From contig JAAFIQ010000002.1 in assembly GCA_013298715.1 (NCBI GenBank), positions 1 through 64,000 of the forward strand: a stretch of DNA of 64,000 nucleotides, read 5' to 3'. This stretch comes from Bacteroidota bacterium (GTDB lineage: Bacteria; Bacteroidota; Bacteroidia; B-17B0; Aurantibacillaceae). This document shows, in pieces, positions 34,132-42,258 of this stretch. Each line of letters opens with the position of its first letter. The stretch's first letter is position 1. The position numbers were made by a program, and so were the translations under genes. The notes under the pieces were generated by a model. It searched no databases. It was not told the origin of the DNA and saw nothing but the letters and a program-made list of their open reading frames with translations.

Positions 34132-35439
34132 CTATTCAACCCTTTCTCTATACAAAAATTTTTCTTGTGTACTTTCAAAAGGTCTGTAAACATAATAAAT
34201 GTAGCCATCTTTTAATTTTATTTTTTGCGCACTTGGGTGTTTTAATTTGTAGGTGAATTCTTCTTTTCCGGTTGTAAAATTAATTTGTTTTAAATAGTGA
34301 TGGTCAGCATTGCTAAAAAAGGCGTATACCTTTGATTGTACCTCGTCTACAAATAATTGTTTTTTCCATTCACGCCAGTTTTTTGGATGGTGGTAATTAA
34401 TTTTAACACTATCAATCAGTTTGTTGCTTTTTGTATAGTGATACAGATAATCCGTATGGTGATTAAAAATGCCAACGGTATCGTTTAAAATAAATAGGGG
34501 AGCGTATAAGGGTTCGTAAAACATACTGCTTGTAAAACCACTCATCATGGCAGCTACAATGTGCTGGTCAACTTTGTTTTGCTCAGCTATTCTTCTGCAT
34601 TCAAGTTTGGCGCGGGTAGGCAAGTAGCGTAACTCGATGTTGTATAATTTTAATAAATCTTCATTTGTAATTGTTTTTAATAAATTACTTACGCTATCAT
34701 TATTTTTTAAATTGAAGTAAGAAAATGTAGGGTATTGCGCCCAATAGTTAGAGTGGTAAATAAAGTTGTTAATACTATCAGAAATTAAAGCGTAGTAGTT
34801 CTTAAAACTAGCTTGGGATATAGCGCCAATATAAAAATTGGTGTTTACAACATCTATTCTAAGTACAGTGTCTTCGCATACCAAATCTGTATAGCCTTCG
34901 TAATCTTTAAAAAAATGTTTTGGTTTACCAGCAGATTTTGGAATTTGGTACGAGTCTAAAATTTTTCCGTTTTCAGTTGTAAGCTTTAATTCCGCTTTTG
35001 ATAAACTATTTTCGGCAGTGAGTAGAATAAACTTGTCTTCGTAAAAACTAAAGTCATAAATGCTAAATTTTGGATTACCAACAAGCGTTTCTGGTTTGTG
35101 CACAGATGTAACTTCAACACCTGGCAATATGTTTGATTTTTGCTTTAAATAAATACTTATAAAAACCGAATCCGAATTTTTAAATTTTACAATTTTGCAG
35201 AGTGTTTCATAAGCAAGGTGTTTAAATGTTAATTGTATCTGCTCGGTTTTGTACATTTCTAAACTAAAATTCCCATTATTCTTACTAGTTGCCCAAGTAG
35301 TTGAGTTTTCTGTAATGATTGATACACCGGGTATTGGCGAATTTGTTTCAGCATCTTTTACTTGCCCATAAACTTTAACTTTTTGACCCTGAGTAATTAA
35401 ACTCACTAATAAAGCAATTATGAAAAAGTGTTTTTTCAT
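34132..35439 (-). CDS. Exported CarbopepD-regulatory-like protein with unknown C-terminal domain
   Basis: A 435-residue protein. Its signal peptide (MKKHFFIIALLVSLITQ) is followed by a carboxypeptidase-regulatory-like domain at ~20-115 (VYGQVKDAETNSPIPGVSII, ATSKNNGNFSLEM, TFKHLAYETL). The remaining ~320 residues are beta-rich with repeats of FILLTAENS- and YALISDS-type strands and could form a propeller, but I do not recognise the family. Its start overlaps the stop of the upstream transglutaminase-like gene by 4 nt, so the pair is probably co-translated and envelope-associated. Confidence 0.65.
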   Translation of the reverse strand: MKKHFFIIALLVSLITQGQKVKVYGQVKDAETNSPIPGVSIITENSTTWATSKNNGNFSLEMYKTEQIQLTFKHLAYETLCKIVKFKNSDSVFISIYLKQKSNILPGVEVTSVHKPETLVGNPKFSIYDFSFYEDKFILLTAENSLSKAELKLTTENGKILDSYQIPKSAGKPKHFFKDYEGYTDLVCEDTVLRIDVVNTNFYIGAISQASFKNYYALISDSINNFIYHSNYWAQYPTFSYFNLKNNDSVSNLLKTITNEDLLKLYNIELRYLPTRAKLECRRIAEQNKVDQHIVAAMMSGFTSSMFYEPLYAPLFILNDTVGIFNHHTDYLYHYTKSNKLIDSVKINYHHPKNWREWKKQLFVDEVQSKVYAFFSNADHHYLKQINFTTGKEEFTYKLKHPSAQKIKLKDGYIYYVYRPFESTQEKFLYRERVE

Positions 35440-35996
35440 TTGGCAAAAGTAATTGAATTAATACCGAAGTAATCATGAATTGTTGGGTCAACTGCTATAG
35501 TTTCGTTAGAATGTTGGTTTGTTATTAGCACAAAATCATGGTCTTTAAAAAAGGTAGAATTGGTGAATTTGTGTAAATTGATTCCAAAGAGATAGAGATT
35601 CCCGATTTGGGCCTGTGCATAAAATTCGTTAGAGAGATTGTATTTTTTGAAAAGGTAATTACATGTGGTGGCAAAAAATGCAGCATAGCCAACACAATGT
35701 GCAGATTTGCTTTCTATTAATTTGTTTGGGTCATTCTGATTTTTTTGTGAAGTAAAATGCAATTGTTTAGAAGTGATTTTTAAACTCAAATTAATAATTT
35801 CTTCTGAAGTTAATTTTTCTTCACCGTTAATAAATCCATCAATGTAATTACAAAGTTGAGTATCGGTGGCGCTGTAGTTTTCTCTTTGTCCAATTGAATT
35901 GTAAGTGAATAAGGTTCTAAAAACGATTCCTTTAAAAAAAAATCCTACTACTAATATAATCAGTAAGGTCAGCGTTATTTTTTTTAGAAGTTTCAT
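35436..35996 (-). CDS. Membrane-anchored transglutaminase-like cysteine protein
   Basis: A 186-residue protein with an N-terminal membrane anchor (ITLTLLIILVVGFFFKGIVF). The body shows a transglutaminase/papain-like order of motifs: SAHCVGYAAFFATT (Cys), KDHDFVLI (His), IAVDPTIHDYF (Asp). No paralogue or catalytic partner other than the overlapping downstream gene is visible. The fold call is a motif-level inference; the substrate is unknown. Possible roles include peptidoglycan-peptide or envelope-protein processing. Confidence 0.6.
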   Translation of the reverse strand: MKLLKKITLTLLIILVVGFFFKGIVFRTLFTYNSIGQRENYSATDTQLCNYIDGFINGEEKLTSEEIINLSLKITSKQLHFTSQKNQNDPNKLIESKSAHCVGYAAFFATTCNYLFKKYNLSNEFYAQAQIGNLYLFGINLHKFTNSTFFKDHDFVLITNQHSNETIAVDPTIHDYFGINSITFAK

Positions 35997-36097
35997 TTTA
36001 AAGTTTGCTATTCAAAACTAAGACGTTTTTAAATCTACATTCCATAAAATTTTTCGGTTTTTTATTTTATTGAAATTAGCTTATCTGTGATGCCGTT

Positions 36098-37084
36098 TTA
36101 TCTATTTGAAAATAGCTCAAACGCTTTTTCCCAAATTGTTTTTCCGAATAAAACATTAAAGCCAATTTGTGCATAAGGCCCAGGTTGTAATTGAAAATTA
36201 GTGCGAAGATTATCCGTTCTAGTATAACGTAAGTTTTGGTAAAACACATAGCCACCTTCAATGCGCATAACTAAATTTTTGTTTAGTTTATACCTAAGGT
36301 TTGCGTAGGCCAATCCGCTTGTGTAATTCAAATTCATTCTTTTTTTGTTATAATCTATTCCTGTGCGGTAACCATCTGCACTAACACCAACTGTAATCAG
36401 CGTACGTCTATCATCTTTGTATTGTAAATTTATTTGAACGGGTAGGGTATAGTTAAAAATAAATTTTTTACCAATTGGTTCGCTTCCTCCAAAAAAAGGT
36501 GCTGGTAAAAACAAACCATCGCTGTAAGTAGCGCCAACGCCGTAAAAAAAGTTGCGTTTAAGGCCTCGTAAATGCAATTGACCAATTAATCCAGAAAACC
36601 TTGGTACTGCTTTTGGCAAGGTTTTATCTTGTTCGGCAATAGCAAAATTAGCGCTATAAAAACCAATGCGGTATTTTTTTGTAAGCCAAGCACCAAGCAC
36701 TCCACCGGCAATAGTTAAATTGTTTTTCGTTGGTAACGAATCAAAACCAATTGTTGATTGGCGTGCATTAACTCGCATCATTCCTAATGTTTGCGATGCT
36801 TTTATGCGCACCGAATTTTTTAAAATGTCTTTTAGTTTTAAACTACTTAAGTCGAGTTTTATATCAGTATCTACTTTTGTTTTAATAGGAAAGGTAAACA
36901 CAGCGTTTACATCTTTTGAATTGAAAACATTGGAGGTATCTTTAAATTTTGAATCAAATAAATAACGCCCATCTATTTTTACACGTGGTCTAAAAAGTTG
37001 TTCTATTTGGTCTACTTCAAAGGTTTGAGCGTTGGCTAAATTTGAAACAAAAGTTATTAATGTTGTAAGTAATAATTTTTTCAA
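36098..37084 (-). CDS. Outer-membrane beta-barrel protein (DUF6268-like)
   Basis: A 328-residue protein with signal peptide MKKLLLTTLITFVSNLANAQ. The mature region alternates strand-length segments with aromatic girdles (NFFYGVGATYSDG, RTLITVGVSADGYR, YTSGLAYANLRYKL, LVMRIEGGYVFYQNLRY, PGPYAQIGFNVLFGK). It resembles the DUF6268 family of Bacteroidota barrels in length and pattern, but I cannot confirm that assignment without a profile search. It sits downstream of efp with a terminator between, so it has its own transcript. Function is unknown. Confidence 0.62.
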   Translation of the reverse strand: MKKLLLTTLITFVSNLANAQTFEVDQIEQLFRPRVKIDGRYLFDSKFKDTSNVFNSKDVNAVFTFPIKTKVDTDIKLDLSSLKLKDILKNSVRIKASQTLGMMRVNARQSTIGFDSLPTKNNLTIAGGVLGAWLTKKYRIGFYSANFAIAEQDKTLPKAVPRFSGLIGQLHLRGLKRNFFYGVGATYSDGLFLPAPFFGGSEPIGKKFIFNYTLPVQINLQYKDDRRTLITVGVSADGYRTGIDYNKKRMNLNYTSGLAYANLRYKLNKNLVMRIEGGYVFYQNLRYTRTDNLRTNFQLQPGPYAQIGFNVLFGKTIWEKAFELFSNR

Positions 37085-37112
37085 GGCGATGTTTTTATAA
37101 AAGTAAATCTAT

Positions 37113-37141
37113 AAAAAAAGCGAAGTAGACACTTCGCTTTT
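37113..37141 (-). terminator. Intrinsic terminator of efp
   Basis: Read on the minus strand, the stem AAAAGCGAAGT/ACTTCGCTTTT closes on a GTCT loop and is followed by a run of T. It lies 26 nt after the efp stop and before the barrel-protein gene. Confidence 0.88.
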
Positions 37142-37166
37142 AACTTTATTTGTTGCTAAAAAATGT

Positions 37167-37730
37167 TTATTTTTTTATACGTTCCACGTAGTCGCCAGTG
37201 CGCGTGTCAATTTTAACCCAGTCGCCTTCGTTAAAAAATAGAGGCACATTAATTTCAGTACCTGTATCAATGGTGGCTTTTTTAAGTGTGTTGGTGGCAG
37301 TATCGCCTTTTACACCTGGCTCTGTATAAGTAATTTGAGCTTCAATAAAAGTAGGAGGCTCGGCAATAATTACATCATCACCTTCAAAGCTAATTTTCAC
37401 TTCCATGCCTTCTTTTAAAAATTTAGCGCCATCGCCAAACATAACCAAAGGCACATGAATTTGCTCATAACTTTCGTTATCCATTACTACTGCAAACTCA
37501 CCTTCGTTATAAATATATTGCATTTGTTTGTATTCTACACGAACAATTTCAACACTCTCGCCACTTCTAAAGCGGTTTTCGGTTTGTTTACCTGATTTTA
37601 AGTTACGCATTTTAGCTTGGTAAAATGCACGTAAGTTACCTGGTGTACGGTGTTGGTACTCCATAATTTGAACCAATTCGCCATTAAATCGAATTACTGA
37701 ACCTACGTTGATGTCGCCTGTATCTGCCAT
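37167..37730 (-). CDS. efp: Elongation factor P with unmodifiable loop tip
   Basis: A 187-residue three-domain EF-P (KOW-like domain, then two OB folds; INVPLFFNEGDWVKIDTRTG is the typical end). EF-P relieves ribosome stalling at polyproline. The domain I loop reads EYQHRTPGNLRAFYQAKMRN. Asn32 occupies the position of the modified Lys34 of E. coli (PGKGQAF) or Arg32 of Pseudomonas, and Arg34 lies two residues on. No EpmA-, EarP- or YmfI-like gene is nearby. It follows accA by 39 nt and is closed by a strong terminator. Confidence 0.95.
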   Translation of the reverse strand: MADTGDINVGSVIRFNGELVQIMEYQHRTPGNLRAFYQAKMRNLKSGKQTENRFRSGESVEIVRVEYKQMQYIYNEGEFAVVMDNESYEQIHVPLVMFGDGAKFLKEGMEVKISFEGDDVIIAEPPTFIEAQITYTEPGVKGDTATNTLKKATIDTGTEINVPLFFNEGDWVKIDTRTGDYVERIKK

Positions 37731-37769
37731 TTTGTTTTATTTTTTATTTACAATTATATAAATTAATTC

Positions 37770-38732
37770 TTAACTACTCAAATCGTGCACCACGCCCATG
37801 CTCGAAAATTTTTCGATGCGTTGGTTAATGCGTGTTTGCGGGTCTATTGTATTTAACTCTTTTAAATGCGTTAAAATAGTTTGTTTTACAGTTTCAAACA
37901 TTGCATCTTTATCACGGTGTGCACCGCCCACAGGCTCTTTTACAACACCATCAATCAAACCATTTTTGCTCATATCTTCTGCTGTAAGTTTTAAGGCAGA
38001 AGCAGCCTGTTCTTTAAAATTCCAACTGCGCCATAAAATACTGCTACAACTTTCAGGACTAATTACGCTGTACCACGTATTTTCGAGCATTAAAACTTTA
38101 TCGCCAATGCCAATACCAAGTGCACCGCCGCTTGCGCCTTCGCCAATAATTATACAAATTACAGGCACTTTAAGTTGGCACATTTCTAGTAAATTGCGGG
38201 CAATGGCCTCGCCTTGTCCACGTTCTTCGGCTTCTAAACCAGGGTAAGCGCCAGGCGTATCAATAAAAGTAACAATAGGTTTATTGAATTTCTCTGCTAA
38301 TTTCATTAGGCGAAGTGCTTTGCGGTAACCTTCGGGGTTGGCCATGCCAAAGCGGCGTATTTGGCGCATTTTGGTATTAATACCTTTTTGTTGCCCAATA
38401 AACATTACGGTTTGTCCTTCAATTTCGCCAAAACCACCCACCATGGCTTTATCATCGCCTACAGTTCTATCGCCGTGTAATTCTAAAAAAGTTTTGTTGC
38501 TTACATAGTCAATATAAGCTAAGGTATATGGGCGCTCAGGGTGGCGGCTAACTTGCACACGCTGCCAAGGTGTTAGATTAGAATAAAGATCTTTGGTTTT
38601 AGTAGCTATTTCGTTTTCAAGTTCTTTAATCTTATCCTCTAATTTAACTTTACTTTTAGAATTAACTTCTTTAAGTTTCACCAATTCTCCCTCCAAATCT
38701 TGAATTGGTTTTTCAAAGTCTAAATACGTCAT
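37770..38732 (-). CDS. accA: Acetyl-CoA carboxylase carboxyltransferase subunit alpha
   Basis: A 320-residue alpha subunit of the ACC carboxyltransferase, which passes the carboxyl group from biotin to acetyl-CoA in fatty-acid synthesis. An N-terminal coiled coil ([20 protein letters not shown]) precedes the crotonase-type core with [53 protein letters not shown] and [13 protein letters not shown]. Length matches E. coli AccA (319). It heads the accA-efp transcript, with a TATATTTG box at 38755-38762. Confidence 0.97.
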   Translation of the reverse strand: MTYLDFEKPIQDLEGELVKLKEVNSKSKVKLEDKIKELENEIATKTKDLYSNLTPWQRVQVSRHPERPYTLAYIDYVSNKTFLELHGDRTVGDDKAMVGGFGEIEGQTVMFIGQQKGINTKMRQIRRFGMANPEGYRKALRLMKLAEKFNKPIVTFIDTPGAYPGLEAEERGQGEAIARNLLEMCQLKVPVICIIIGEGASGGALGIGIGDKVLMLENTWYSVISPESCSSILWRSWNFKEQAASALKLTAEDMSKNGLIDGVVKEPVGGAHRDKDAMFETVKQTILTHLKELNTIDPQTRINQRIEKFSSMGVVHDLSS

Positions 38733-38754
38733 TTTTAAGTTTTTAGTTAGGGGG

Positions 38755-38762
38755 CAAATATA
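38755..38762 (-). promoter_or_regulatory. TATATTTG -7-like box of accA-efp
   Basis: An exact TANNTTTG match on the minus strand, 22 nt upstream of the accA ATG. No good -33 TTTG is visible at the usual distance. Confidence 0.42.
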
Positions 38763-39028
38763 CTATTTTTTTATAATTGAATCATTTATGAACGCAAGGT
38801 ATATTTTGAGAATAGGGCTTGGGGAATTGAAGAAATTCGTTTATACTGTGGTTAATTGAAGAACAAAAAGAGACTACTTGGTTTAAATAAAAAAATTATC
38901 TGGTTTAAGTTTATAAAAAAATAAGTATTTTTATAAATAAGAAAACAAATGAAAAAACATCACTTGTTATAGAAATTAACGAGATAATGATGGGAAAATT
39001 GTATATATATTAAGTTATAAGCAAGCCT

Positions 39029-39056
39029 GGACTGCAACCATTGAAAGGACTGCAAC
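39029..39056. repeat. 10-bp direct repeat ggactgcaac
   Basis: Two exact copies (39029-39038 and 39047-39056) are separated by 8 nt, about 85 nt upstream of the AAA ATPase start. They may be a regulatory tandem site or a trace of the insertion that brought in the cassette. Confidence 0.4.
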
Positions 39057-39139
39057 ATATGTGAAATTTGCTTTATATTTTGATATTTTACGATGTGTAA
39101 TTTGACTTCACTTTTTTTTATTAAAAGAAATAATAGAAC

Positions 39140-40246
39140 ATGTCAGACATAAAATTGAAATCATTCACAATTAAAGGATACAAGACAATAAAATCAATTG
39201 AAAACTTCGAGCCTCGACCAATCAATATTCTAATTGGCCCAAATGGAGCCGGGAAAAGTAATTTTATATCCTTTTTCAAATTTCTTAGTTGGATGCTTAA
39301 TTCTGACGGAAAATTACAAGAACACGTTGCGTATTTGGGTGGCGCAAATGACATTCTACATGACGGGGCGGATACAACTAAAAGCATAGATGCCGAAATT
39401 TCTTTAGAGACTATTGCTGGCGTGAACGAGTATAGGTTTAGTTTAATGTTTGCAAAACCTGACAAACTTGTTTTCAAAGAAGAAAAATATAGGTTCTCAT
39501 CAAAGAAGTTTGATGGAAGTTATCCAAGATGGAGTAGTTGTGGTGTTGGGCATGAAGAAGCAAAATTGCCTCTTGCAGCAAATCCAACATCCAACGTAAT
39601 GCTAAATTTACTGAGAAAGTTAATTGTGTATCAATTTCACAACACGAGTGATACAGGACCTATGAGGTTAAAATGGGCACAAGCCGATGGAAGATGGTTA
39701 AAACAAAACGGAGAAAATTTAGGTAGCTTCCTCTTTCGTTTACATAATGAGGAAAAGCCATACTACCTAAGAATTATCAAATACATTCGACTTGTACTTC
39801 CTTTCTTTGATGACTTTGAATTATATGAAGAATTCGGTCAAATTTTACTTCGATGGAAAGAGAAACGGACTAATAAAGTTTTCAATGCTGGTCAAGCCTC
39901 CGATGGTATGTTAAGAACAATTGCACTAATAAGCTTATTGGCGCAAAACCCCAAAGACCTGCCAACAGTTTTGTGTTTAGACGAGCCTGAACTTGGACTG
40001 CATCCAAGTGCTATAGATGCAGTTGCAGGTTTAATAAAAGCAGCTTCTTCTCATTGCCAAGTTTTTGTTGCCACTCAGTCTATAAGTCTTGTGAATAATT
40101 TCGAATTAGACGATTTAGTTGTAATTGACCGAAAAGGAAGAAGCTCAGAATATCACAGACCGGATATTGAAAACCTTCAGGCTTATTTAGAAGAGTTTTC
40201 AACTGGGCAAATTTGGGAGAAAAATGTAATTGGAGGTCGCCCATGA
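39140..40246 (+). CDS. AAA_21/RecF-like ATPase of a predicted defence cassette
   Basis: A 368-residue ABC/RecF-type ATPase. Walker A is LIGPNGAGKSNF (33-40), an ABC-signature-like segment is GQASDGMLRTIAL (251-263), Walker B is TVLCLDEPELGLHPSA (D281, E282), and the ATQS switch follows at 311. It lacks the long coiled coils of SMC proteins and the fused TOPRIM of OLD nucleases. The TOPRIM-like partner is instead the next gene, which overlaps by 4 nt (ATGA). RecF-like ATPase plus separate TOPRIM protein is the plan of several phage-defence pairs (AbiL, RloA/RloB-type). A defence role is inferred. Confidence 0.85.
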   Translation: MSDIKLKSFTIKGYKTIKSIENFEPRPINILIGPNGAGKSNFISFFKFLSWMLNSDGKLQEHVAYLGGANDILHDGADTTKSIDAEISLETIAGVNEYRFSLMFAKPDKLVFKEEKYRFSSKKFDGSYPRWSSCGVGHEEAKLPLAANPTSNVMLNLLRKLIVYQFHNTSDTGPMRLKWAQADGRWLKQNGENLGSFLFRLHNEEKPYYLRIIKYIRLVLPFFDDFELYEEFGQILLRWKEKRTNKVFNAGQASDGMLRTIALISLLAQNPKDLPTVLCLDEPELGLHPSAIDAVAGLIKAASSHCQVFVATQSISLVNNFELDDLVVIDRKGRSSEYHRPDIENLQAYLEEFSTGQIWEKNVIGGRP

Positions 40247-40926
40247 AAAATTTGCAAATAATAGTTGAAGGTAGTTCCGAAGAGAACTTTGTAAATGATG
40301 TAATGGTAAAACACTTTGCCTCATTAAACATTTTCATATCAGCTAGAAAGATTAGAACCGGTTGGGATAGATTAAACAACAAACCAGCAAAAGGTGGGTT
40401 ATTAAAATACTATAAGTTCAGAAATGATGTAATAAGATGGATTGAATCAGACAAGGGCAGAACAAATACTTTTTATACCAGTTTTATAGATTTATATGCT
40501 TTTCCAAAAGATGATGAAAGTCCATATACATTGAAGATACAACAGATAAAAAACCCTTATCAAAAAATTATTGCTTTGGAAGAAGCAATTGGAAAAGATA
40601 TAAATCACCACAACTTTATTCCATACGTTCAATTGCATGAATTTGAGGCTCTAATATTAGTTGACCCGAATAGACTTTTGGGAATGTACCCAGATGGACA
40701 AATAGGAATTTCAAGACTCAAAAAGGATATCGGAAATACTAATCCTGAGGAGATAAACGAATCTGATCAAACAGCACCATCGAAACGAATCATTAAATAT
40801 TTGCCTGACTATGAGGGACAGAAAGCGCAAGTTGGACCATTGGTTGCTGAAGCTATTGGAATTTCAGAGTTAAAAAATAAATGCCCACATTTTAATGACT
40901 GGTTAAACAAATTAGAAAATTTATAA
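40243..40926 (+). CDS. DUF4276 (TOPRIM-like) partner of the AAA ATPase
   Basis: The track start at 40213 is replaced by the ATG at 40243, which overlaps the upstream stop (ATGA), follows a ggagg, and gives a family-like start; the product is 227 residues. Family features are LQIIVEGSSEENFVNDVM (TOPRIM-type Glu9), FIDLYAFPKDDE (acidic pair D83/D90) and PYVQLHEFEALILVDP. DUF4276 proteins are usually encoded next to RecF/AAA_21 ATPases. A metal-dependent nuclease role is plausible but not demonstrated by the sequence. Confidence 0.82.
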   Translation: MKNLQIIVEGSSEENFVNDVMVKHFASLNIFISARKIRTGWDRLNNKPAKGGLLKYYKFRNDVIRWIESDKGRTNTFYTSFIDLYAFPKDDESPYTLKIQQIKNPYQKIIALEEAIGKDINHHNFIPYVQLHEFEALILVDPNRLLGMYPDGQIGISRLKKDIGNTNPEEINESDQTAPSKRIIKYLPDYEGQKAQVGPLVAEAIGISELKNKCPHFNDWLNKLENL

Positions 40927-41062
40927 ATCATTTCGAAAATAGCTTGACTATTCAAAAAAATGAACAATCAATCATGATAGGGTAACGAAGATAATAGATG
41001 AGTTCAACATAAAGTGTTAATTCGTTTGGTCGTGTACTCCTCTAAAATTTTTACTTCGAAGT

Positions 41063-41821
41063 TTAATTGCTCGTACGTTTAAACCCAAAGTTTGCCAAAG
41101 CCGTTAGGCTAATTGTGTGGTTGTATTCTACACGTACACCATCTGCTCGAAATAAAAGGTGATTAAGGTAACCCAACTCTAATCTTCCAAAGTTTTTTAT
41201 TTTATAACCAAGCCCAAAAAAGGCACGATTTTGATCAAAAATATTTTTTTGTACATTTTTCCCGAAGTTGATAAAAATTTCATCGAAGGCAGTTAAATAA
41301 TATACGTTATCTACAATTCCTTCTTTACTCAACGGAACTGAAAAACGTTGCATCCACCGCACTCGATTTGTATAGGTTGCAATTTTATTTCTTTCAACAG
41401 TACCATCGGTATTTAAGAAAGGTAAATAACTCCAACGTTGTTCTAATCTAAATCTACTTACAGTTTCAACTTTTGCTAAAATGTTATTTATTTGCAATTG
41501 CTGGTAAGGCCTATGCTCAGAAAATTCTGTCAACACGGCAAAGGCACCGTAAGGATATGTTTGTACAAAGCAGTATCCAGTAGTAATAAAAACATTTTGA
41601 AGTAAGTAATAATTGAAGCCTACACGCGCTAAATTTTGTTGGTTGTGCAGTCCAAAGTCAGAGCGTCTTTCTTGATATTCTAGGTGCGCACCAAATTTAC
41701 TCTTCCAAAGTTTATGATCACCAATATAGGCAATCCACAAATTATTGTTTGTTGTGCGGGTGCGCTGAGCATTTAGATTTAAAGCCCCAATTAATAAAAT
41801 AAAACAGAAAATTTTTCTCAA
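41063..41821 (-). CDS. DUF2490 outer-membrane protein
   Basis: A 252-residue exported protein (signal MRKIFCFILLIGALNLNAQ). Motifs of the DUF2490 family are LWIAYIGDHKLW, GAHLEYQERRSDFG, EFSEHRPYQQLQI, RFRLEQRW, NRVRWMQRFSVPL and RVEYNHTISLTALANF, which form an antiparallel barrel. It is last in a four-gene minus-strand run (FG-GAP cargo, propeller lipoprotein, DCC protein, DUF2490). The physiological role is unknown. Confidence 0.8.
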   Translation of the reverse strand: MRKIFCFILLIGALNLNAQRTRTTNNNLWIAYIGDHKLWKSKFGAHLEYQERRSDFGLHNQQNLARVGFNYYLLQNVFITTGYCFVQTYPYGAFAVLTEFSEHRPYQQLQINNILAKVETVSRFRLEQRWSYLPFLNTDGTVERNKIATYTNRVRWMQRFSVPLSKEGIVDNVYYLTAFDEIFINFGKNVQKNIFDQNRAFFGLGYKIKNFGRLELGYLNHLLFRADGVRVEYNHTISLTALANFGFKRTSN

Positions 41822-41837
41822 ACGTTTCTTTTATAAA

Positions 41838-42254
41838 TTATTCCAAAAAACGAAGCCTTTCTTCTTTGCTAAGAAGGGCACAGTTTTCTACTTTTCCAAA
41901 AAGTTTCATTCTTCTTTTTGCAATAAAATCGTAAACTAAATTTCTTAAAAATGGCGGAATAATAACAAACACCATCATAAGTGGCCAAACGCCTTTCATA
42001 AAGGGAGTAAGTCTCAAAGCTGCGCATGATTTTATATAGGCGCTATGCTCTTTTATTAAAATTACACTATCTATTTTTTCAGAAACTTCAAAATACGCAC
42101 GTAAATTTTTTCCAATTTCAGATTGCAAAGAAGCAAAGTGCATTTTGTTATTTTTTTCACGCTTTAAAAAATACTGAACTGACTTGTTGCAGAAACCACA
42201 TTCACCATCAACAAGTAAAATGGGTTGTTTTAATAAAGCTTCTTGTAGAGTCAT
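41838..42254 (-). CDS. DCC family thiol-disulfide oxidoreductase-like protein (DUF393)
   Basis: I start at the ATG at 42254 (MTLQEALLKQPILLVDGECG), 4 nt after the upstream stop, rather than the track's 42290, giving 138 residues. The redox-like CGFC motif (C19/C22) follows PILLVDGE, with the expected MHFASLQSEIG and LLSKEERLRFLE segments. DCC proteins (YuxK-like) are named for the conserved DxxCxxC. Their substrate is generally unknown. A short hydrophobic segment (WPLMMVFVIIPPFL) hints at membrane contact. Confidence 0.85.
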   Translation of the reverse strand: MTLQEALLKQPILLVDGECGFCNKSVQYFLKREKNNKMHFASLQSEIGKNLRAYFEVSEKIDSVILIKEHSAYIKSCAALRLTPFMKGVWPLMMVFVIIPPFLRNLVYDFIAKRRMKLFGKVENCALLSKEERLRFLE

Positions 42255-42258
42255 AAAA

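Larger units (their letters stand above)
38733..39139. other. 407-nt non-coding gap between accA and the AAA/DUF4276 cassette
   Basis: I see no ORF of useful length here. The accA promoter box lies at the left end. The centre contains a 10-bp direct repeat (39029-39056) and several A/T runs, including two copies of tggtttaa near 38880 and 38902. It is the longest gene-free stretch of the window and forms the left boundary of the putative defence cassette. Confidence 0.6.

Noticed and set aside
37798-38247. 149-aa plus-strand ORF
   Set aside because: It lies wholly antisense to accA, whose protein motifs are unambiguous.
38733-39139. tRNA, small RNA or attachment site at the left edge of the AAA/DUF4276 cassette
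   Set aside because: No cloverleaf-capable sequence, integrase or long repeat is visible. Only the short tandem repeat could be supported.
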